NCBI RefSeq assembly: GCF_001905725.1
Contig: NZ_LIWB01000005.1
Span: forward strand, 186,001 to 250,000
Source of the DNA: Streptomyces sp. CB02400
Lineage (GTDB): Bacteria; Actinomycetota; Actinomycetes; Streptomycetales; Streptomycetaceae
DNA length: 64,000 nt
Reading direction: 5' to 3'
A program made the position numbers and the translations under genes. Under the pieces are notes generated by a model, which saw only the letters and a list, made by a program, of their open reading frames with translations, was not told where the DNA came from and did not search any database. How positions within the stretch are numbered: position 1 is the stretch's first letter; every line of letters starts with the position of its first letter. This document shows positions 31,678 to 40,402 of this stretch, one piece after another.

Positions 31678-32453
31678 CAGAAAGCCTCCCACACATGCCC
31701 ATATCGCGTCGTGCCGCCCTGAAGCAGGCCACCGCCGTCGCGGCAGGCATGACTGTCGTCGGCCTCACCGGCAGTCCTGCCTCCGCCGCCACTCCCCCGT
31801 CCGCGCCCACCTCACCGACACCGCCCGCCCCGATCGACATCTCGGAAGCCCTGCGCCGTCACCGGGCCGAGCAGGAGCGCGTCCACACCGGCAAGCCGTC
31901 CCTCAACGGATGGGAGATGGAGAAGGTCGCCGACGACGCCGGCAGCGTGTGGACCTGCCCCGTCCCCGGCACTCCGCTGCGCGGAGCGCAACTGCGCCTC
32001 GGCGACGTCGAGTCGGTACTGGTGCACGTGATCCGCCGTTTCCACTACGAGGTCGACGAACTCAGAGCCGGTGACGTGATCGGCTGGCGCCACCCGTCGG
32101 AGGTGCGCGGGGGCCTCGCCGAGTCCAACCAGGCGTCCGGCACCGCGGTGCAGATACGGCCCGGTTTCTACCCCTCCGGTGCCCGGGGCGGGTTCTTCCC
32201 GAACCAGCTCACGGTCGTCCGGGACATCCTCGTCGACTGCGCGGGCGTCGTCCGCTGGGGCGGGGACGACACGGTCCCCGACGAGTCCCTCTTCTACATC
32301 GACACCAAGCCGGGCGACGAACGGCTCGTCCGTGTGGCGGCCGGGCTCCGCCGCCGGACGGCGGTGCCCGGCCGGGGCGCCGGCTCCGGCCCCGACCCCT
32401 TCCGGCCCGAGCGCCGTGAGGCCGCGAAAAGGCTGGCCCGCCGGCAGAGCTGA
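31674..32453 (+). CDS. Tat-exported M15 peptidase-like protein, probably non-catalytic
   Basis: Protein of 259 residues with a twin-arginine signal (ISRRAALKQ, residues about 9-17; cleavage near ASA). The mature part contains LRLGDVESVLVHVIRRFHYEVDEL, GDVIGWRHP and SNQASGTAVQIRPGFYPSGARGGFFP. In related Tat proteins I remember SNHASGTAxD, the zinc-ligand pattern of M15 D-Ala-D-Ala peptidases; here His and Asp are Gln, and the later His position reads SLFYID. If that alignment is right the protein binds cell wall but does not cut it. It overlaps the membrane-protein gene by four bases. Confidence 0.65.
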   Translation: MTESLPHMPISRRAALKQATAVAAGMTVVGLTGSPASAATPPSAPTSPTPPAPIDISEALRRHRAEQERVHTGKPSLNGWEMEKVADDAGSVWTCPVPGTPLRGAQLRLGDVESVLVHVIRRFHYEVDELRAGDVIGWRHPSEVRGGLAESNQASGTAVQIRPGFYPSGARGGFFPNQLTVVRDILVDCAGVVRWGGDDTVPDESLFYIDTKPGDERLVRVAAGLRRRTAVPGRGAGSGPDPFRPERREAAKRLARRQS

Positions 32454-32505
32454 CCGTACGGGTCCGACCGAGGAAACCAGTGCACGAAGACGAAAGGACC
32501 ACCCT

Positions 32506-32970
32506 GTGCGCAAGAAGATCCCGTTCATCGCGACCGCGGTTCTGGCCCTGGGGGTCGCCGGCGCTCCCCAGGCGCAGGCGAACACCGGATTCGAGAACCA
32601 GATGAGCCCCGAGGCCTGCCAGAAGTCGCAGGCGACCTCGCAGTTCAAGTACGCGATCTACTACAACTCCAACTACGGCGGCGCCTACCGCAACGTCGGC
32701 TACAGCGTGTGGGACTTCGCCGACGAGCGCATAGGCGGCGCGCCCCAGGGCGGTACCCAGCCCTTGAAGTTCTGCCACGGCGGCAACGGCAACCTGCAGG
32801 GCATCAAGAACAACGCCGCCTCCGTGAAGAACAAGCACACGACCTACTACGCCGTGACGTACTTCAACAGCGGTTACAAGGGGTCCGCCGACTGGTCGAG
32901 CCCGCGCTCGCAGACGAACCTCTCCGTCACGAAGAACGAGAACGCGTCGTTCGCCTGGCAGACGCTCTGA
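32506..32970 (+). CDS. Secreted I36 inhibitor-like protein
   Basis: Secreted protein of 154 residues with signal peptide (MRKKIPFIATAVLALGVAGAPQAQA, cleavage near residue 25). The mature part (YAIYYNSNYGGAYRNVGYSVWDF, FCHGGNGNLQGIKNNAASVKN, YFNSGYKGSADW, NENASFAW) matches the pattern annotated as peptidase inhibitor family I36 in Streptomyces, a crystallin-like fold. Two cysteines (C37 in EACQ and FCHGG) may form a disulfide. GTG start at 32506. It is the last gene before a pair of strong hairpins. Confidence 0.65.
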   Translation: MRKKIPFIATAVLALGVAGAPQAQANTGFENQMSPEACQKSQATSQFKYAIYYNSNYGGAYRNVGYSVWDFADERIGGAPQGGTQPLKFCHGGNGNLQGIKNNAASVKNKHTTYYAVTYFNSGYKGSADWSSPRSQTNLSVTKNENASFAWQTL

Positions 32971-32974
32971 GCCC

Positions 32975-32996
32975 GGCCCCGGTCCGCACCGGGGCC
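32975..32996 (+). terminator. Terminator hairpin after inhibitor-like gene
   Basis: GGCCCCGGT / ACCGGGGCC (9 bp) with a 4-base loop, immediately after the stop codon. Confidence 0.75.
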
Positions 32997-33024
32997 CGTC
33001 CCTGACGGCCGCCGCACGACAGAC

Positions 33025-33065
33025 GGGTGCGGAACGGGAACGGACCCCCGCCCCGTTCCGCACCC
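33025..33065 (+). terminator. Second hairpin upstream of the transporter operon
   Basis: GGGTGCGGAACGGG (33025-33038) pairs perfectly with CCCGTTCCGCACCC (33052-33065), 13-base loop. With the preceding hairpin it separates the cell-wall operon from the transporter operon. It could also act as a leader structure for the lipoprotein gene 28 bases downstream. Confidence 0.65.
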
Positions 33066-33092
33066 GCCGTCTCCCCGACAGCAGGAACACAG

Positions 33093-34007
33093 ATGCTCCA
33101 GATGATCAAACGACGCGGCCTGGGCGCCCTCCTCGCCGCGACGGCAGTGGTGCCGGTCGCCGGATGCTCGGCCGTCACCGCGGACTCGAACCCGTCCGTG
33201 GCGACCCCTGAGCCGACGGTCCCGTTCGACGCCGCCGACCCCGCCACCTGGGTCCTGCCGATCGAGGGCTACCTCCCCTCGGACAGCGAGCGGAAGCAGA
33301 TATCGCAGGCCAGGAAGATCCTGGTCGGCGACTGCATGAAACGCTTCGGCTTCTCCTGGAAGCCCGCTCCCGAACTGCCGCGCCTGGGCCCGAAGACCCT
33401 GGTCGACTGGCGCTACGGCATCCACGACATGGCGCTGGCCGAGCAGCGGGGCTACAAGCCCGCGGCCGCGGAGCAGGAGGCGTACGACAAGGCGGTCAAG
33501 GTCGGCGCCACGGACATCACGACGGGCAGCGACGCGGAGACATGGGCGCTCCAGGGCGGCGCACCGAAGGTGGGGGACGAGCCGGTGCCCGAGGGCGGCT
33601 GTGTGGGCGAGGCCGACCGGAAGATCGCGGACGGCTCGATCACCGCCGAAGCGGCTCAGCAGGTCAGCAACGAGGCGTTCATCCAGTCCCAGCAGCACCC
33701 CGACGTGGTCGAGGCCTTCAAGGCGTGGTCCGCCTGCATGAAGAAGAGCGGGTTCGACTACGCGCGCCCGCTGGACGCCAGCGACGACCCCCGGTTCGGA
33801 ACCCGGGAGGTCACACCGCTCGAGATCAGGACGGCCACGGCCGACATCGCCTGCCGGGAGAGCACCCGGGTGGCCAGGATCTGGTTCGACACCGAGGTGG
33901 CGATCCAGAAGGAGACCATCGAGAGCCGGCCGGAGCAGCTGAACGAGGAACGCGAGTCGCTGGACGCGGCCGTGAAGAAGGCCGCCGACGTCGTGGCGGG
34001 TTCCTGA
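33093..34007 (+). CDS. Lipoprotein of the MacAB-like transporter operon
   Basis: Exported lipoprotein of 304 residues, lipobox VAGC|S at about residue 25. The mature part is helical and charged with paired cysteines (GDCMKRFGF, GGCVGEAD, SACMKKSGFDY, IACRES), a pattern of short repeated CM-K-GF motifs. It recurs next to peptidoglycan-binding adaptor/ABC operons in Streptomyces. Its stop overlaps the adaptor start (TGATG). It may be a substrate-binding or wall-spanning accessory of the transporter. No catalytic motif. Confidence 0.7.
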   Translation: MLQMIKRRGLGALLAATAVVPVAGCSAVTADSNPSVATPEPTVPFDAADPATWVLPIEGYLPSDSERKQISQARKILVGDCMKRFGFSWKPAPELPRLGPKTLVDWRYGIHDMALAEQRGYKPAAAEQEAYDKAVKVGATDITTGSDAETWALQGGAPKVGDEPVPEGGCVGEADRKIADGSITAEAAQQVSNEAFIQSQQHPDVVEAFKAWSACMKKSGFDYARPLDASDDPRFGTREVTPLEIRTATADIACRESTRVARIWFDTEVAIQKETIESRPEQLNEERESLDAAVKKAADVVAGS

Positions 34008-35308
34008 TGGGGAGGCCCGACACCACGGACGCGGAGACGACCGTCCTGCTGGCGGACTCCCGCGGCTCGCACGGACTCGTCCGGCGCAGACGGAGCCTCG
34101 GCGTCCTCGTCGTGGCGTGCCTGGTGTGCACCGGGGCGGGAGCCGGAGCCGCATTGCTCGTCAGGTCCCCGGCCCAGGTCGCCGCAGACGCGGCACCACC
34201 CCCGCGGAGCGTCCTCACCGCACCCGTCGAACAGCGGGTGATCTCCCAGGCCCTGATCACCCGGGGCAGGATCAGCGCGTCCCGGCACACCGACATCTCG
34301 GCCGGTCCGTCGGCGGACAAGGAGGTGGGCCGGTCGGTGGTGACGAAGGTCCGCACCGCTCCGGGCGAGAAGATCACTCCCGGCCAGGTGGTCCTGGAGA
34401 TATCGGGACGCCCGCTGTTCGTTCTCGAAGGCGCCCTCCCCGCCTACCGCGACCTCGCGCCCGGAAAGCGCGGGGACGATGTCGCCCAGTTGCAGAAGGC
34501 ACTGCGGGAATCCGGTCATCCCACCGGCAGCGACCCCTCGGGCGTCTTCGGCCTCGGAACCCGGGGAGCCGTGACCTCCTTCTACCGGTCCATCGGCTAC
34601 GAGGCCCCGACCGCCGAAACCCCGGTGCCCCTGACCGAGGAGCCGGAGCCCGGCGGGACGGCCCTTCCGACGGCCGGGAACGACCGGGTGCCCGCACCCG
34701 CCGTCACGGTGTTCCCGATGTCCGAGGTCGTCTTCGTCCCGTCCTTCCCCGCCCACGCCGACGAGGTGCGCGCACACGTCGGCGACGAGGCCACCACCGG
34801 CCTCCTGTCCGTCTCGTCCGGCGGTCTGACGGTCGAGGGCTCGGTGACGCCCCAGCAGAAGGACCTGGTCCGGCCCGGACAGGAGGTGCGCATCCACGCG
34901 GAGCTGACCGGACGGCAGTTCACCGGAAAGGTCGCCTCCGTCTCCAGGGCCACGGTCTCCGCGAAGGACGGCGACCAGGAAGCCGCAGCGGAGAACTACA
35001 CCGTGAAGGTCACCCCGTCCGAGCCACTGCCCGCCCGGCTCAACGGCGAGAACGTACAGCTGACCGTGGTGGCGGCCTCCTCCGAGGGCGAGGTTCTCGC
35101 CGTCCCCTCGTCGGCCGTGTCCACCGGCGCCGACGGACTGACCGCCGTCACCGTGCGGAAGGGCCGGACGGAGCTTCGGGTCCCCGTCACCGTCGGCATG
35201 TCCGGAGACGGCTTCGTCCAGGTGACCCCGGTGGAAGGCGCCCGCCTCGAAGCCGGCGCCCGGGTCGTCGTGGGCGTACAGCCGGGAACCACTGTGGGCG
35301 GGCCGTGA
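34007..35308 (+). CDS. HlyD/MacA-type adaptor with peptidoglycan-binding domain
   Basis: Membrane-fusion-type adaptor of 433 residues: one span (about 30-52), barrel-sandwich segments (RTAPGEKITPGQVVLEISGRPLFVL), an inserted peptidoglycan_binding_1 domain (about 152-200: APGKRGDDVAQLQKALRESG..GVFGLGTRGAVTSFY), then the beta-barrel (LVRPGQEVRIHAEL) and C-terminal domain (VQVTPVEGARLEAGARVVVG). It would link the ABC pump to the thick Gram-positive wall. Overlaps the lipoprotein gene upstream and is followed two bases later by the ATPase gene. Confidence 0.9.
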   Translation: MGRPDTTDAETTVLLADSRGSHGLVRRRRSLGVLVVACLVCTGAGAGAALLVRSPAQVAADAAPPPRSVLTAPVEQRVISQALITRGRISASRHTDISAGPSADKEVGRSVVTKVRTAPGEKITPGQVVLEISGRPLFVLEGALPAYRDLAPGKRGDDVAQLQKALRESGHPTGSDPSGVFGLGTRGAVTSFYRSIGYEAPTAETPVPLTEEPEPGGTALPTAGNDRVPAPAVTVFPMSEVVFVPSFPAHADEVRAHVGDEATTGLLSVSSGGLTVEGSVTPQQKDLVRPGQEVRIHAELTGRQFTGKVASVSRATVSAKDGDQEAAAENYTVKVTPSEPLPARLNGENVQLTVVAASSEGEVLAVPSSAVSTGADGLTAVTVRKGRTELRVPVTVGMSGDGFVQVTPVEGARLEAGARVVVGVQPGTTVGGP

Positions 35309-35310
35309 CC

Positions 35311-36015
35311 ATGTCCGGCGACGGCACACCGGTGATCGAGTTCCGGGACGTGGGGCTGACCTACCCCGGCCCTCCGGCGGTGCACGCCCTGCACCCCTGC
35401 GATCTGAGCATCGCCGGCGGGGATTTCGTGACGGTGGTGGGCCCTTCGGGCTCGGGGAAGTCGACGCTCCTGAACATCGCGGGACTCCTCGACACCCCCA
35501 CACACGGCCGCTACCTCCTCGACGGCATCGACACCACGGCCCTGAGCGCCTCCCACCTGGCCGCGCTGCGCGGCCGGCGCATCGGGTTCGTCTTCCAGGC
35601 CTTCCATCTCCTGCCGCACCGCAGCGCGCAGGAGAACGTCGAACTCGCCATGGTCTACCAGGCGGTACCGCGCCGGCTCCGGCGCCTGCGGGCGGCGGCG
35701 GTACTGGACCGTGTGGGTCTGGGGCACAGGGCCGCGGCCCTGCCGACACAGCTGTCCGGCGGGGAGCGTCAGCGCGTCGCGATCGCACGCGCCCTGGTGG
35801 CCGAGCCGTCGCTGCTGCTGTGCGACGAACCGACCGGCAACCTCGACTCCGCGACCGCCGCCTCCGTACTCGCGCTGCTGGACGAGCTGCACCGCGACGG
35901 CATGACCATCGTGGTGATCACACACGATGCCGAGGTCGCGCGGCACGGGCAGCGCACCGTCACGATCCGGGACGGCGTTCTGTCCGACCCCGCACGGCAC
36001 CGAGGGGAACTGTGA
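35311..36015 (+). CDS. ABC transporter ATPase, MacB/LolD type
   Basis: Nucleotide-binding subunit of 234 residues: Walker [10 protein letters not shown] (44-52), signature LSGGERQR, Walker B LLLCDEP, and H-loop in [10 protein letters not shown]. The ATG at 35311 has GGGCGGG upstream; a GTG at 35305 overlapping the previous stop is possible. Its own stop overlaps the permease start (GTGA). Powers the MacB-like permease. Confidence 0.95.
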   Translation: MSGDGTPVIEFRDVGLTYPGPPAVHALHPCDLSIAGGDFVTVVGPSGSGKSTLLNIAGLLDTPTHGRYLLDGIDTTALSASHLAALRGRRIGFVFQAFHLLPHRSAQENVELAMVYQAVPRRLRRLRAAAVLDRVGLGHRAAALPTQLSGGERQRVAIARALVAEPSLLLCDEPTGNLDSATAASVLALLDELHRDGMTIVVITHDAEVARHGQRTVTIRDGVLSDPARHRGEL

Positions 36016-37247
36016 GACAAGGGCGATCCATCCGGGGCCGGTCCCGCCTGGCACTACGTGACCTGCTCTCCGAGGCCGTGGCCGGCATGCTCCAACGCCC
36101 CGCCCGAGCGGTCCTCACCGCGCTCGGCACCGTGCTCGGCGTCGGTTCCTTCATCGCGGTGCTGGGACTCACGGCCACGGCCGCCTCCCAGATCGACACG
36201 CGGTTCAACGCGCTCACCGCCACGGAGGTCGGCGTCGTCGACGTCGGCTCCGGCAACGCCGCCGCCCCCGCGCTCTCCTTCACCGAGGACGCCGAGGCGC
36301 GCATCTCACGCCTGAACGGGGTCCAGGCGGCAGGGGTGTACTGGAACGTCCGGCTGGGGCCCGAGGACGGTGTGCGAGCCGCGCCCGTGGGCAAGGCCAA
36401 CGGCGCCGACGCGCAGACACAGGTGATCGCCGCTTCGCCCGGCATCTGGCCGGCGGCGCGGGCCGGGTTCGCCCAGGGGCGCGGCTTCGACGACTTCCAC
36501 GACCGGCACCGGCAGGCGGTCGCGGTGATCGGCTCGGCCACGGCGGCACGCCTGGGCATCACCACGCTGCACACCCGCCCCGCCGTCTTCATCGGCGGCT
36601 CCTCGTTCACCGTGATCGGCATACTCGAGGACGTCGAGCGGAAACCGGAGCTCCTGATGTCCGTCACGGTGCCGCGCTCCGTGGCCGAGCGGACCTGGGG
36701 AACGCCGAGCGGCGAGGGGGCCCGGATGATCATCTCGACCGAGCTCGGTGCCGCCGGCCAGATCGCCGAGGAGGCGGCTCTCGCCCTGCGGCCGGAGCAC
36801 CCCGAGTACTTCAGAGTGACGCCGCCTCCGGACCCGCGGTCGCTGCGCACCGCGGTGAGCGACGACCTGAGCCAGCTCTTCCTCCTCCTCGCCGGTGTGT
36901 GTCTCGTCATCGGCGCCGTCGGAATCGCCAACACGACCCTCGTCGCCGTGATGGAACGCACGGGGGAGATCGGGCTGCGCCGCGCCCTGGGGGCCCGCGG
37001 GATCCACATCACGTCCCAGTTCCTGGCCGAGTCGACGGCACTGGGACTCGTAGGGGGCCTGGTCGGCACCTCGATCGGTACCGTGGTCGTCGTTTCGGTG
37101 GCGGCCGCGAAGAGGTGGACGCCGGTCCTCGACCCCGCCACCCTGGCCGTGGCCCCGGCCCTCGGCCTCGCCACCGGGCTCCTGGCGGGCCTTTACCCCG
37201 CCTGGAGGGCTTCCCGTATCCCTCCTGTGGAGGCGCTGCGCCGTTGA
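36012..37247 (+). CDS. ABC transporter permease, MacB type
   Basis: Permease of 411 residues with the MacB architecture: span at about 35-60, large extracytoplasmic MacB_PCD domain (about 60-280), and three C-terminal spans in the FtsX-like domain ([35 protein letters not shown]...; [18 protein letters not shown]). With the ATPase and adaptor it forms a mechanotransmission-type exporter. Substrates could be peptides, lipopeptides or lipoproteins; nothing in the sequence identifies one. End of the operon. Confidence 0.95.
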   Translation: MRQGRSIRGRSRLALRDLLSEAVAGMLQRPARAVLTALGTVLGVGSFIAVLGLTATAASQIDTRFNALTATEVGVVDVGSGNAAAPALSFTEDAEARISRLNGVQAAGVYWNVRLGPEDGVRAAPVGKANGADAQTQVIAASPGIWPAARAGFAQGRGFDDFHDRHRQAVAVIGSATAARLGITTLHTRPAVFIGGSSFTVIGILEDVERKPELLMSVTVPRSVAERTWGTPSGEGARMIISTELGAAGQIAEEAALALRPEHPEYFRVTPPPDPRSLRTAVSDDLSQLFLLLAGVCLVIGAVGIANTTLVAVMERTGEIGLRRALGARGIHITSQFLAESTALGLVGGLVGTSIGTVVVVSVAAAKRWTPVLDPATLAVAPALGLATGLLAGLYPAWRASRIPPVEALRR

Positions 37248-37274
37248 CCGTCCTGCCCGGCCCGCGCCCGCCGT

Positions 37275-38618
37275 TCACACCGGGGGCTGGGCGGGCGCCG
37301 GGCCCAGCGTGGTCGTACCCGGGGCCGTGCGGTGGCCCAGGCCGGTGCGGTAGGCGTCCAGGGCCGCCTCGACGCGGCCGGTGCGGCGCAGCAGGTCACC
37401 GAGGAGGCGGCACAGGTCGGCCAGGTCACCGGCCGCGCCCGCGCGTTCCAGCAGGCTCATCGCGCGCACGTAGTGCTCCTCGGCCCGCTCGGCGTCGCGG
37501 GCGTCCTCGGCGATGATCCCGAGCAGCCGGTGCGCCGCCGCCGCGTGCACCGCGCCCCGCTCGGGGGAGAGCCCGCCGAGCACGTCCTCCAGCAGGGCCG
37601 CCGCCTCCTGGGAGCTGCCGCGCCGGCGCAGTACGTCGGCCAGTTCGACGGTCACCTGGCTGCTGTAGAGGGACGCCCGCTTGGCCGACAGCATCGCCAG
37701 CGCCTCGCGCATCTCCTCCTCGGCGCGCTCCAGTTCGCCGTTCTGCGCGTACACGTAGCCGCGCATCCAGTGGCAGTTGGCCAGCTCGGTACGGAGCTGC
37801 AGCCCGCGGTACAGCTCGGCCGCCTTGGCCAGCGAGGCGTCCGCCTCGGCGAGGCGGCCCTCGGCGAGCAGGGTGCGGGCCACCGACCGGTGCATGCGCG
37901 CCACCAGCGCCGGGTCGCCGGACTGCGGCGCGAGCGCCAGCGCGAACTCCGCCGCCTGCGCGGCCCGCGCGTGCGCGCCCATGTCCATGTACGGGCCGAT
38001 CGCGCTGGCGTAGAGCAGCAGCAGCGCGTCCGGGTCGTGCAGGCCGCCCCGGTTCAGCTCGTCGATCGTGGACTCGAGGAGGTAGACCGCGTACCGCAGT
38101 TCGCCCGCGAGGTAGTGGGCGACGGCCCGTCCGCGCAGCGCCGGCACCCGTGCGGGCAGCGGTGCCTCGGCGAGCCGGGCCTCGGAACGCTCGAAGTACT
38201 CACGGCCCTCGGCCAGTTCGCCGGTCTCCAGGGCGCACTCCCCGAGCCCTAGCAGCGCGGCGGCCTGCTCCTCGGCCAGGCCGTGCGCCTCCGCCTCGGC
38301 GAGCAGCCCGGCGTACTGCTCCACCGCGGCCTCCGTCTCGCCGACGGCGAGCGTGCGCTGCGCCTCGGTCAGCCGCAGGTGCAGCTCGGTCACGAGCCGG
38401 GCGGAACGTCCGGTGGCCAGTTCGTCGAACGCGACTCCGAGACGGTCGGCGAGATGCCGTAACGCGTCGTCGGAGGGGCGCACCCGGCCCGCCTCCAGCG
38501 TGGAGACGTACGCGGGCGTGTACACCGGCTCCGCCAGCTGCCTCTGGGTCAGCCCGCGCTCCACCCGCAACTGCTGCACCCGCCGCCCGATGGTCGCCGG
38601 CTCGTCCCGTTCCCCCAC
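37275..38618 (-). CDS. XRE-HTH / TPR-repeat regulator
   Basis: Transcription factor of 447 residues: N-terminal XRE HTH (about 12-66: IGRRVQQLRVERGLTQRQLAEPVYTPAYVSTLEAGRVRPS) and a long array of tetratricopeptide-like repeats (about 75-430). This layout is that of peptide-responsive regulators (RRNPP-like) and of Streptomyces XRE-TPR proteins. A small secreted peptide gene is divergent from it, 97 bases away, across a promoter region with TTAAAC repeats. Binding of that peptide or its fragment is a reasonable hypothesis. Confidence 0.85.
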   Translation of the reverse strand: MGERDEPATIGRRVQQLRVERGLTQRQLAEPVYTPAYVSTLEAGRVRPSDDALRHLADRLGVAFDELATGRSARLVTELHLRLTEAQRTLAVGETEAAVEQYAGLLAEAEAHGLAEEQAAALLGLGECALETGELAEGREYFERSEARLAEAPLPARVPALRGRAVAHYLAGELRYAVYLLESTIDELNRGGLHDPDALLLLYASAIGPYMDMGAHARAAQAAEFALALAPQSGDPALVARMHRSVARTLLAEGRLAEADASLAKAAELYRGLQLRTELANCHWMRGYVYAQNGELERAEEEMREALAMLSAKRASLYSSQVTVELADVLRRRGSSQEAAALLEDVLGGLSPERGAVHAAAAHRLLGIIAEDARDAERAEEHYVRAMSLLERAGAAGDLADLCRLLGDLLRRTGRVEAALDAYRTGLGHRTAPGTTTLGPAPAQPPV

Positions 38619-38662
38619 GCCAACTCCCCCAGTGCCCCTTGCCGTTCGTGTCCGACAGCCCC

Positions 38663-38694
38663 TAGGTTAAACCGCGAATTAAACGTGCTTAACC
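38663..38694. promoter_or_regulatory. Divergent promoter with repeated TTAA(A)C motifs
   Basis: TTAAAC at 38667 and 38679 and TTAACC at 38689, spaced 12 and 10 bases, between the XRE-TPR regulator and the small peptide gene. GGTTAA..TTAACC also forms an outer dyad. On the minus strand TTAAGC-17-TAACCT could be the regulator's promoter, so regulator binding here would give autoregulation. Confidence 0.5.
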
Positions 38695-38715
38695 CGTCGC
38701 TGTTGGGAGGTCGCC

Positions 38716-38880
38716 GTGCTGGAACCCACACGCACCACCGAACGTTACGCCCGTGGCCTCGCCGCGGCCGTCGCCGCGGTCGCGGCACTGGTCCTGGCGG
38801 CCAACGCGGGCCCGGCCAAGGCCGCCGACCCCGAACCGGACCGACGGACCACGGCACCGGTGGCGGAGGCGGTCCGGTAG
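38716..38880 (+). CDS. Small secreted peptide divergent from XRE-TPR regulator (54 aa)
   Basis: GTG at 38716 with GGGAGG five bases upstream opens MLEPTRTTERYARGLAAAVA, a hydrophobic stretch AVAALVLAANAGPAKA typical of a signal peptide, and an 18-residue tail ADPEPDRRTTAPVAEAVR to the TAG at 38878-38880. The mature product after signal cleavage would be a short charged peptide. Its position makes it a candidate pheromone or signal for the divergent XRE-TPR regulator. No homolog is named. Confidence 0.7.
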   Translation: MLEPTRTTERYARGLAAAVAAVAALVLAANAGPAKAADPEPDRRTTAPVAEAVR

Positions 38881-39256
38881 GAACACGCACCCCGGTCGCA
38901 CGGGCACGCGGGCGACGGCCCGAGCCGCAGAGCCTTCCGCACCGCCCCCGGACCCCGGCCGCACGGCATGCGGGCGACGAGGACCGCCGCGGGCACGGAG
39001 CTTCGGTCCGCCGCCCCCGCCCGGAGGCCCGGCCGGCCGCGCCGTCGGCCGGGCAGGGCCCCTCGCACACGGTCGTGTCCAGCCGCCCAGCGGGGTTCCG
39101 TCGTCCGTCGGGGAGTCCCGCCGCACGGCCTGTGGGTTCCGCCACCCGACGGGGGCGTCGTCGAAGAGCATCAGGGCGGGCCGTGCGGTGGCATCCGGGG
39201 AGCACCCCTGCGGCGGGGTTCGCGGTCGGGGCGCCGTGTTCCGGGCCGGCCGGCGC
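38881..39256. other. Intergenic region without convincing gene
   Basis: Very GC-rich. A minus-strand frame from 39171 (MLFDDAPVGWRNPQ...) runs through it, but its composition quickly becomes Arg/Gly/Pro-rich and there is no ribosome site, so I do not call it. No clear terminator follows the small peptide gene. Confidence 0.4.
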
Positions 39257-40339
39257 TCAGCTCTGAGTCTGCAACTGCCTTAGCTGACGCCGTACATGGT
39301 CCAGGGCGCCCTCGCGCCGCCCCGGCACCCGGCCGCGCAGCTCCGCGAGGACCGGACCGAGTTCGCGGGCACGGGCCGGGTCGCCGATCCGGCCCCACTG
39401 GTGGTGTGCCCGGTCCACGGCCGTCTCGACGGCGGGCGCGTCCGCCGGCTGTCCGGCGGTCAGCCGGGCGCTCGCGACGGTCAGCCAGGTACGGCAGCTG
39501 CGCGCCGCGTCCCCGGCCAGCATCGCCAGGTCCGCCCGGACCTCCGTCCAGTGCAGCGCCTCCTCGGAGGCGGGCCCGTGCGCCAGACCGGCCGCCTGCT
39601 CCAGCCGCGCGGCGAGCGCGTCGGCGTCCGCGTGCCGGCCGGAGCGCACGGCGGCGGTGACGGCCGCGTGCGGATCCCCCGGCACCGGACCGGGCCGCGC
39701 CAGCAGCAGCTCCGTGCCCTCGCTCTCCGGCGCGATCCGCGTCAGCGCCTGCTGGTGCAGCTCCTCGTCCGGCGGACGCCATCCGCTGCGCAGGATCGTC
39801 GCGACCGCCTTCATGTACGCCGGTGCCGCGACCCCGCGACGGGACGGCGGCGGGGGCGCGACACGGCCGTAGACGGCGTTGGCGGGGCCGCAGTCGAGCG
39901 GGGACGGGCCCGGCGGGCGCGACGCGCTCAGCGCCCGCCAGGTCTCCGGGTCGGCGTGCAGATCGAGGAAGAGCGTCGTCGCGCCCGCCGGACGCAGCCG
40001 CAGCTCCTCCCGGAACCAGTGCCACGGCAGCCCGGTGTACCGCACGGTGGGCGCGGTCGTCCGGGCCAGCGCGAGGTGCGGCAGCCGCTGGCGGCGGTCG
40101 AGCTGGAGCTGACCGGTGACGTACACGGTCAGCGGTCCGGGCGCCGCGGCGGCGGCGCGCAGCCGGGTCAGTACGGCCTGCGGCTCCAGCGGGTCGGCGA
40201 GTTCGACGACGTTCGCGGTCTCCGCGCCGGACAGCACGGCGGGCGGCACCGCCGCGAGGACCGGGAGCACGGACGCCGCGTCCACCAGCCGCCCGCGGCC
40301 CAGCGGCGAGGCCGCCAGCAGCAGCACGGTTCCGGGCAT
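39257..40339 (-). CDS. Hypothetical protein, actinobacterial (360 aa)
   Basis: Cytoplasmic protein of unknown function. ATG at 40339 with GGGAGGGG upstream. The N-terminal half (VLLLAASPLGRGRLVDAASVLPVL, LTVYVTGQLQLDRRQRLPHLALA, ATTLFLDLHADPETW) looks like an alpha/beta fold, perhaps caspase-like without visible catalytic dyad. The C-terminal half is helical and repeat-like (GDPHAAVTAAVRSGRHADADALAARLEQAAG, WTEVRADLAMLAGDAARSCRTWLTVA). I recognise it only as a conserved Streptomyces protein. Confidence 0.7.
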   Translation of the reverse strand: MPGTVLLLAASPLGRGRLVDAASVLPVLAAVPPAVLSGAETANVVELADPLEPQAVLTRLRAAAAAPGPLTVYVTGQLQLDRRQRLPHLALARTTAPTVRYTGLPWHWFREELRLRPAGATTLFLDLHADPETWRALSASRPPGPSPLDCGPANAVYGRVAPPPPSRRGVAAPAYMKAVATILRSGWRPPDEELHQQALTRIAPESEGTELLLARPGPVPGDPHAAVTAAVRSGRHADADALAARLEQAAGLAHGPASEEALHWTEVRADLAMLAGDAARSCRTWLTVASARLTAGQPADAPAVETAVDRAHHQWGRIGDPARARELGPVLAELRGRVPGRREGALDHVRRQLRQLQTQS

Positions 40340-40402
40340 GGTCCCCTCCCCTGTCGATCACCTACGGCAGCACGGTAACCGCTGCGGCTGCGAAGGGTGG
40401 TG

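Noticed and set aside
31261..32970. Prophage lysis cassette
   Set aside because: Although endolysin-, holin- and peptidase-like features adjoin, there are no other phage genes, the later genes have Tat or Sec signals, and base composition matches the host; kept only as a functional hypothesis.
38689..39171. Minus-strand 160-codon frame MLFDDAPVGWRNPQ...
   Set aside because: The first residues look plausible, but there is no ribosome site, composition soon becomes Arg/Gly/Pro-rich, and it overlaps the better-supported plus-strand peptide gene.
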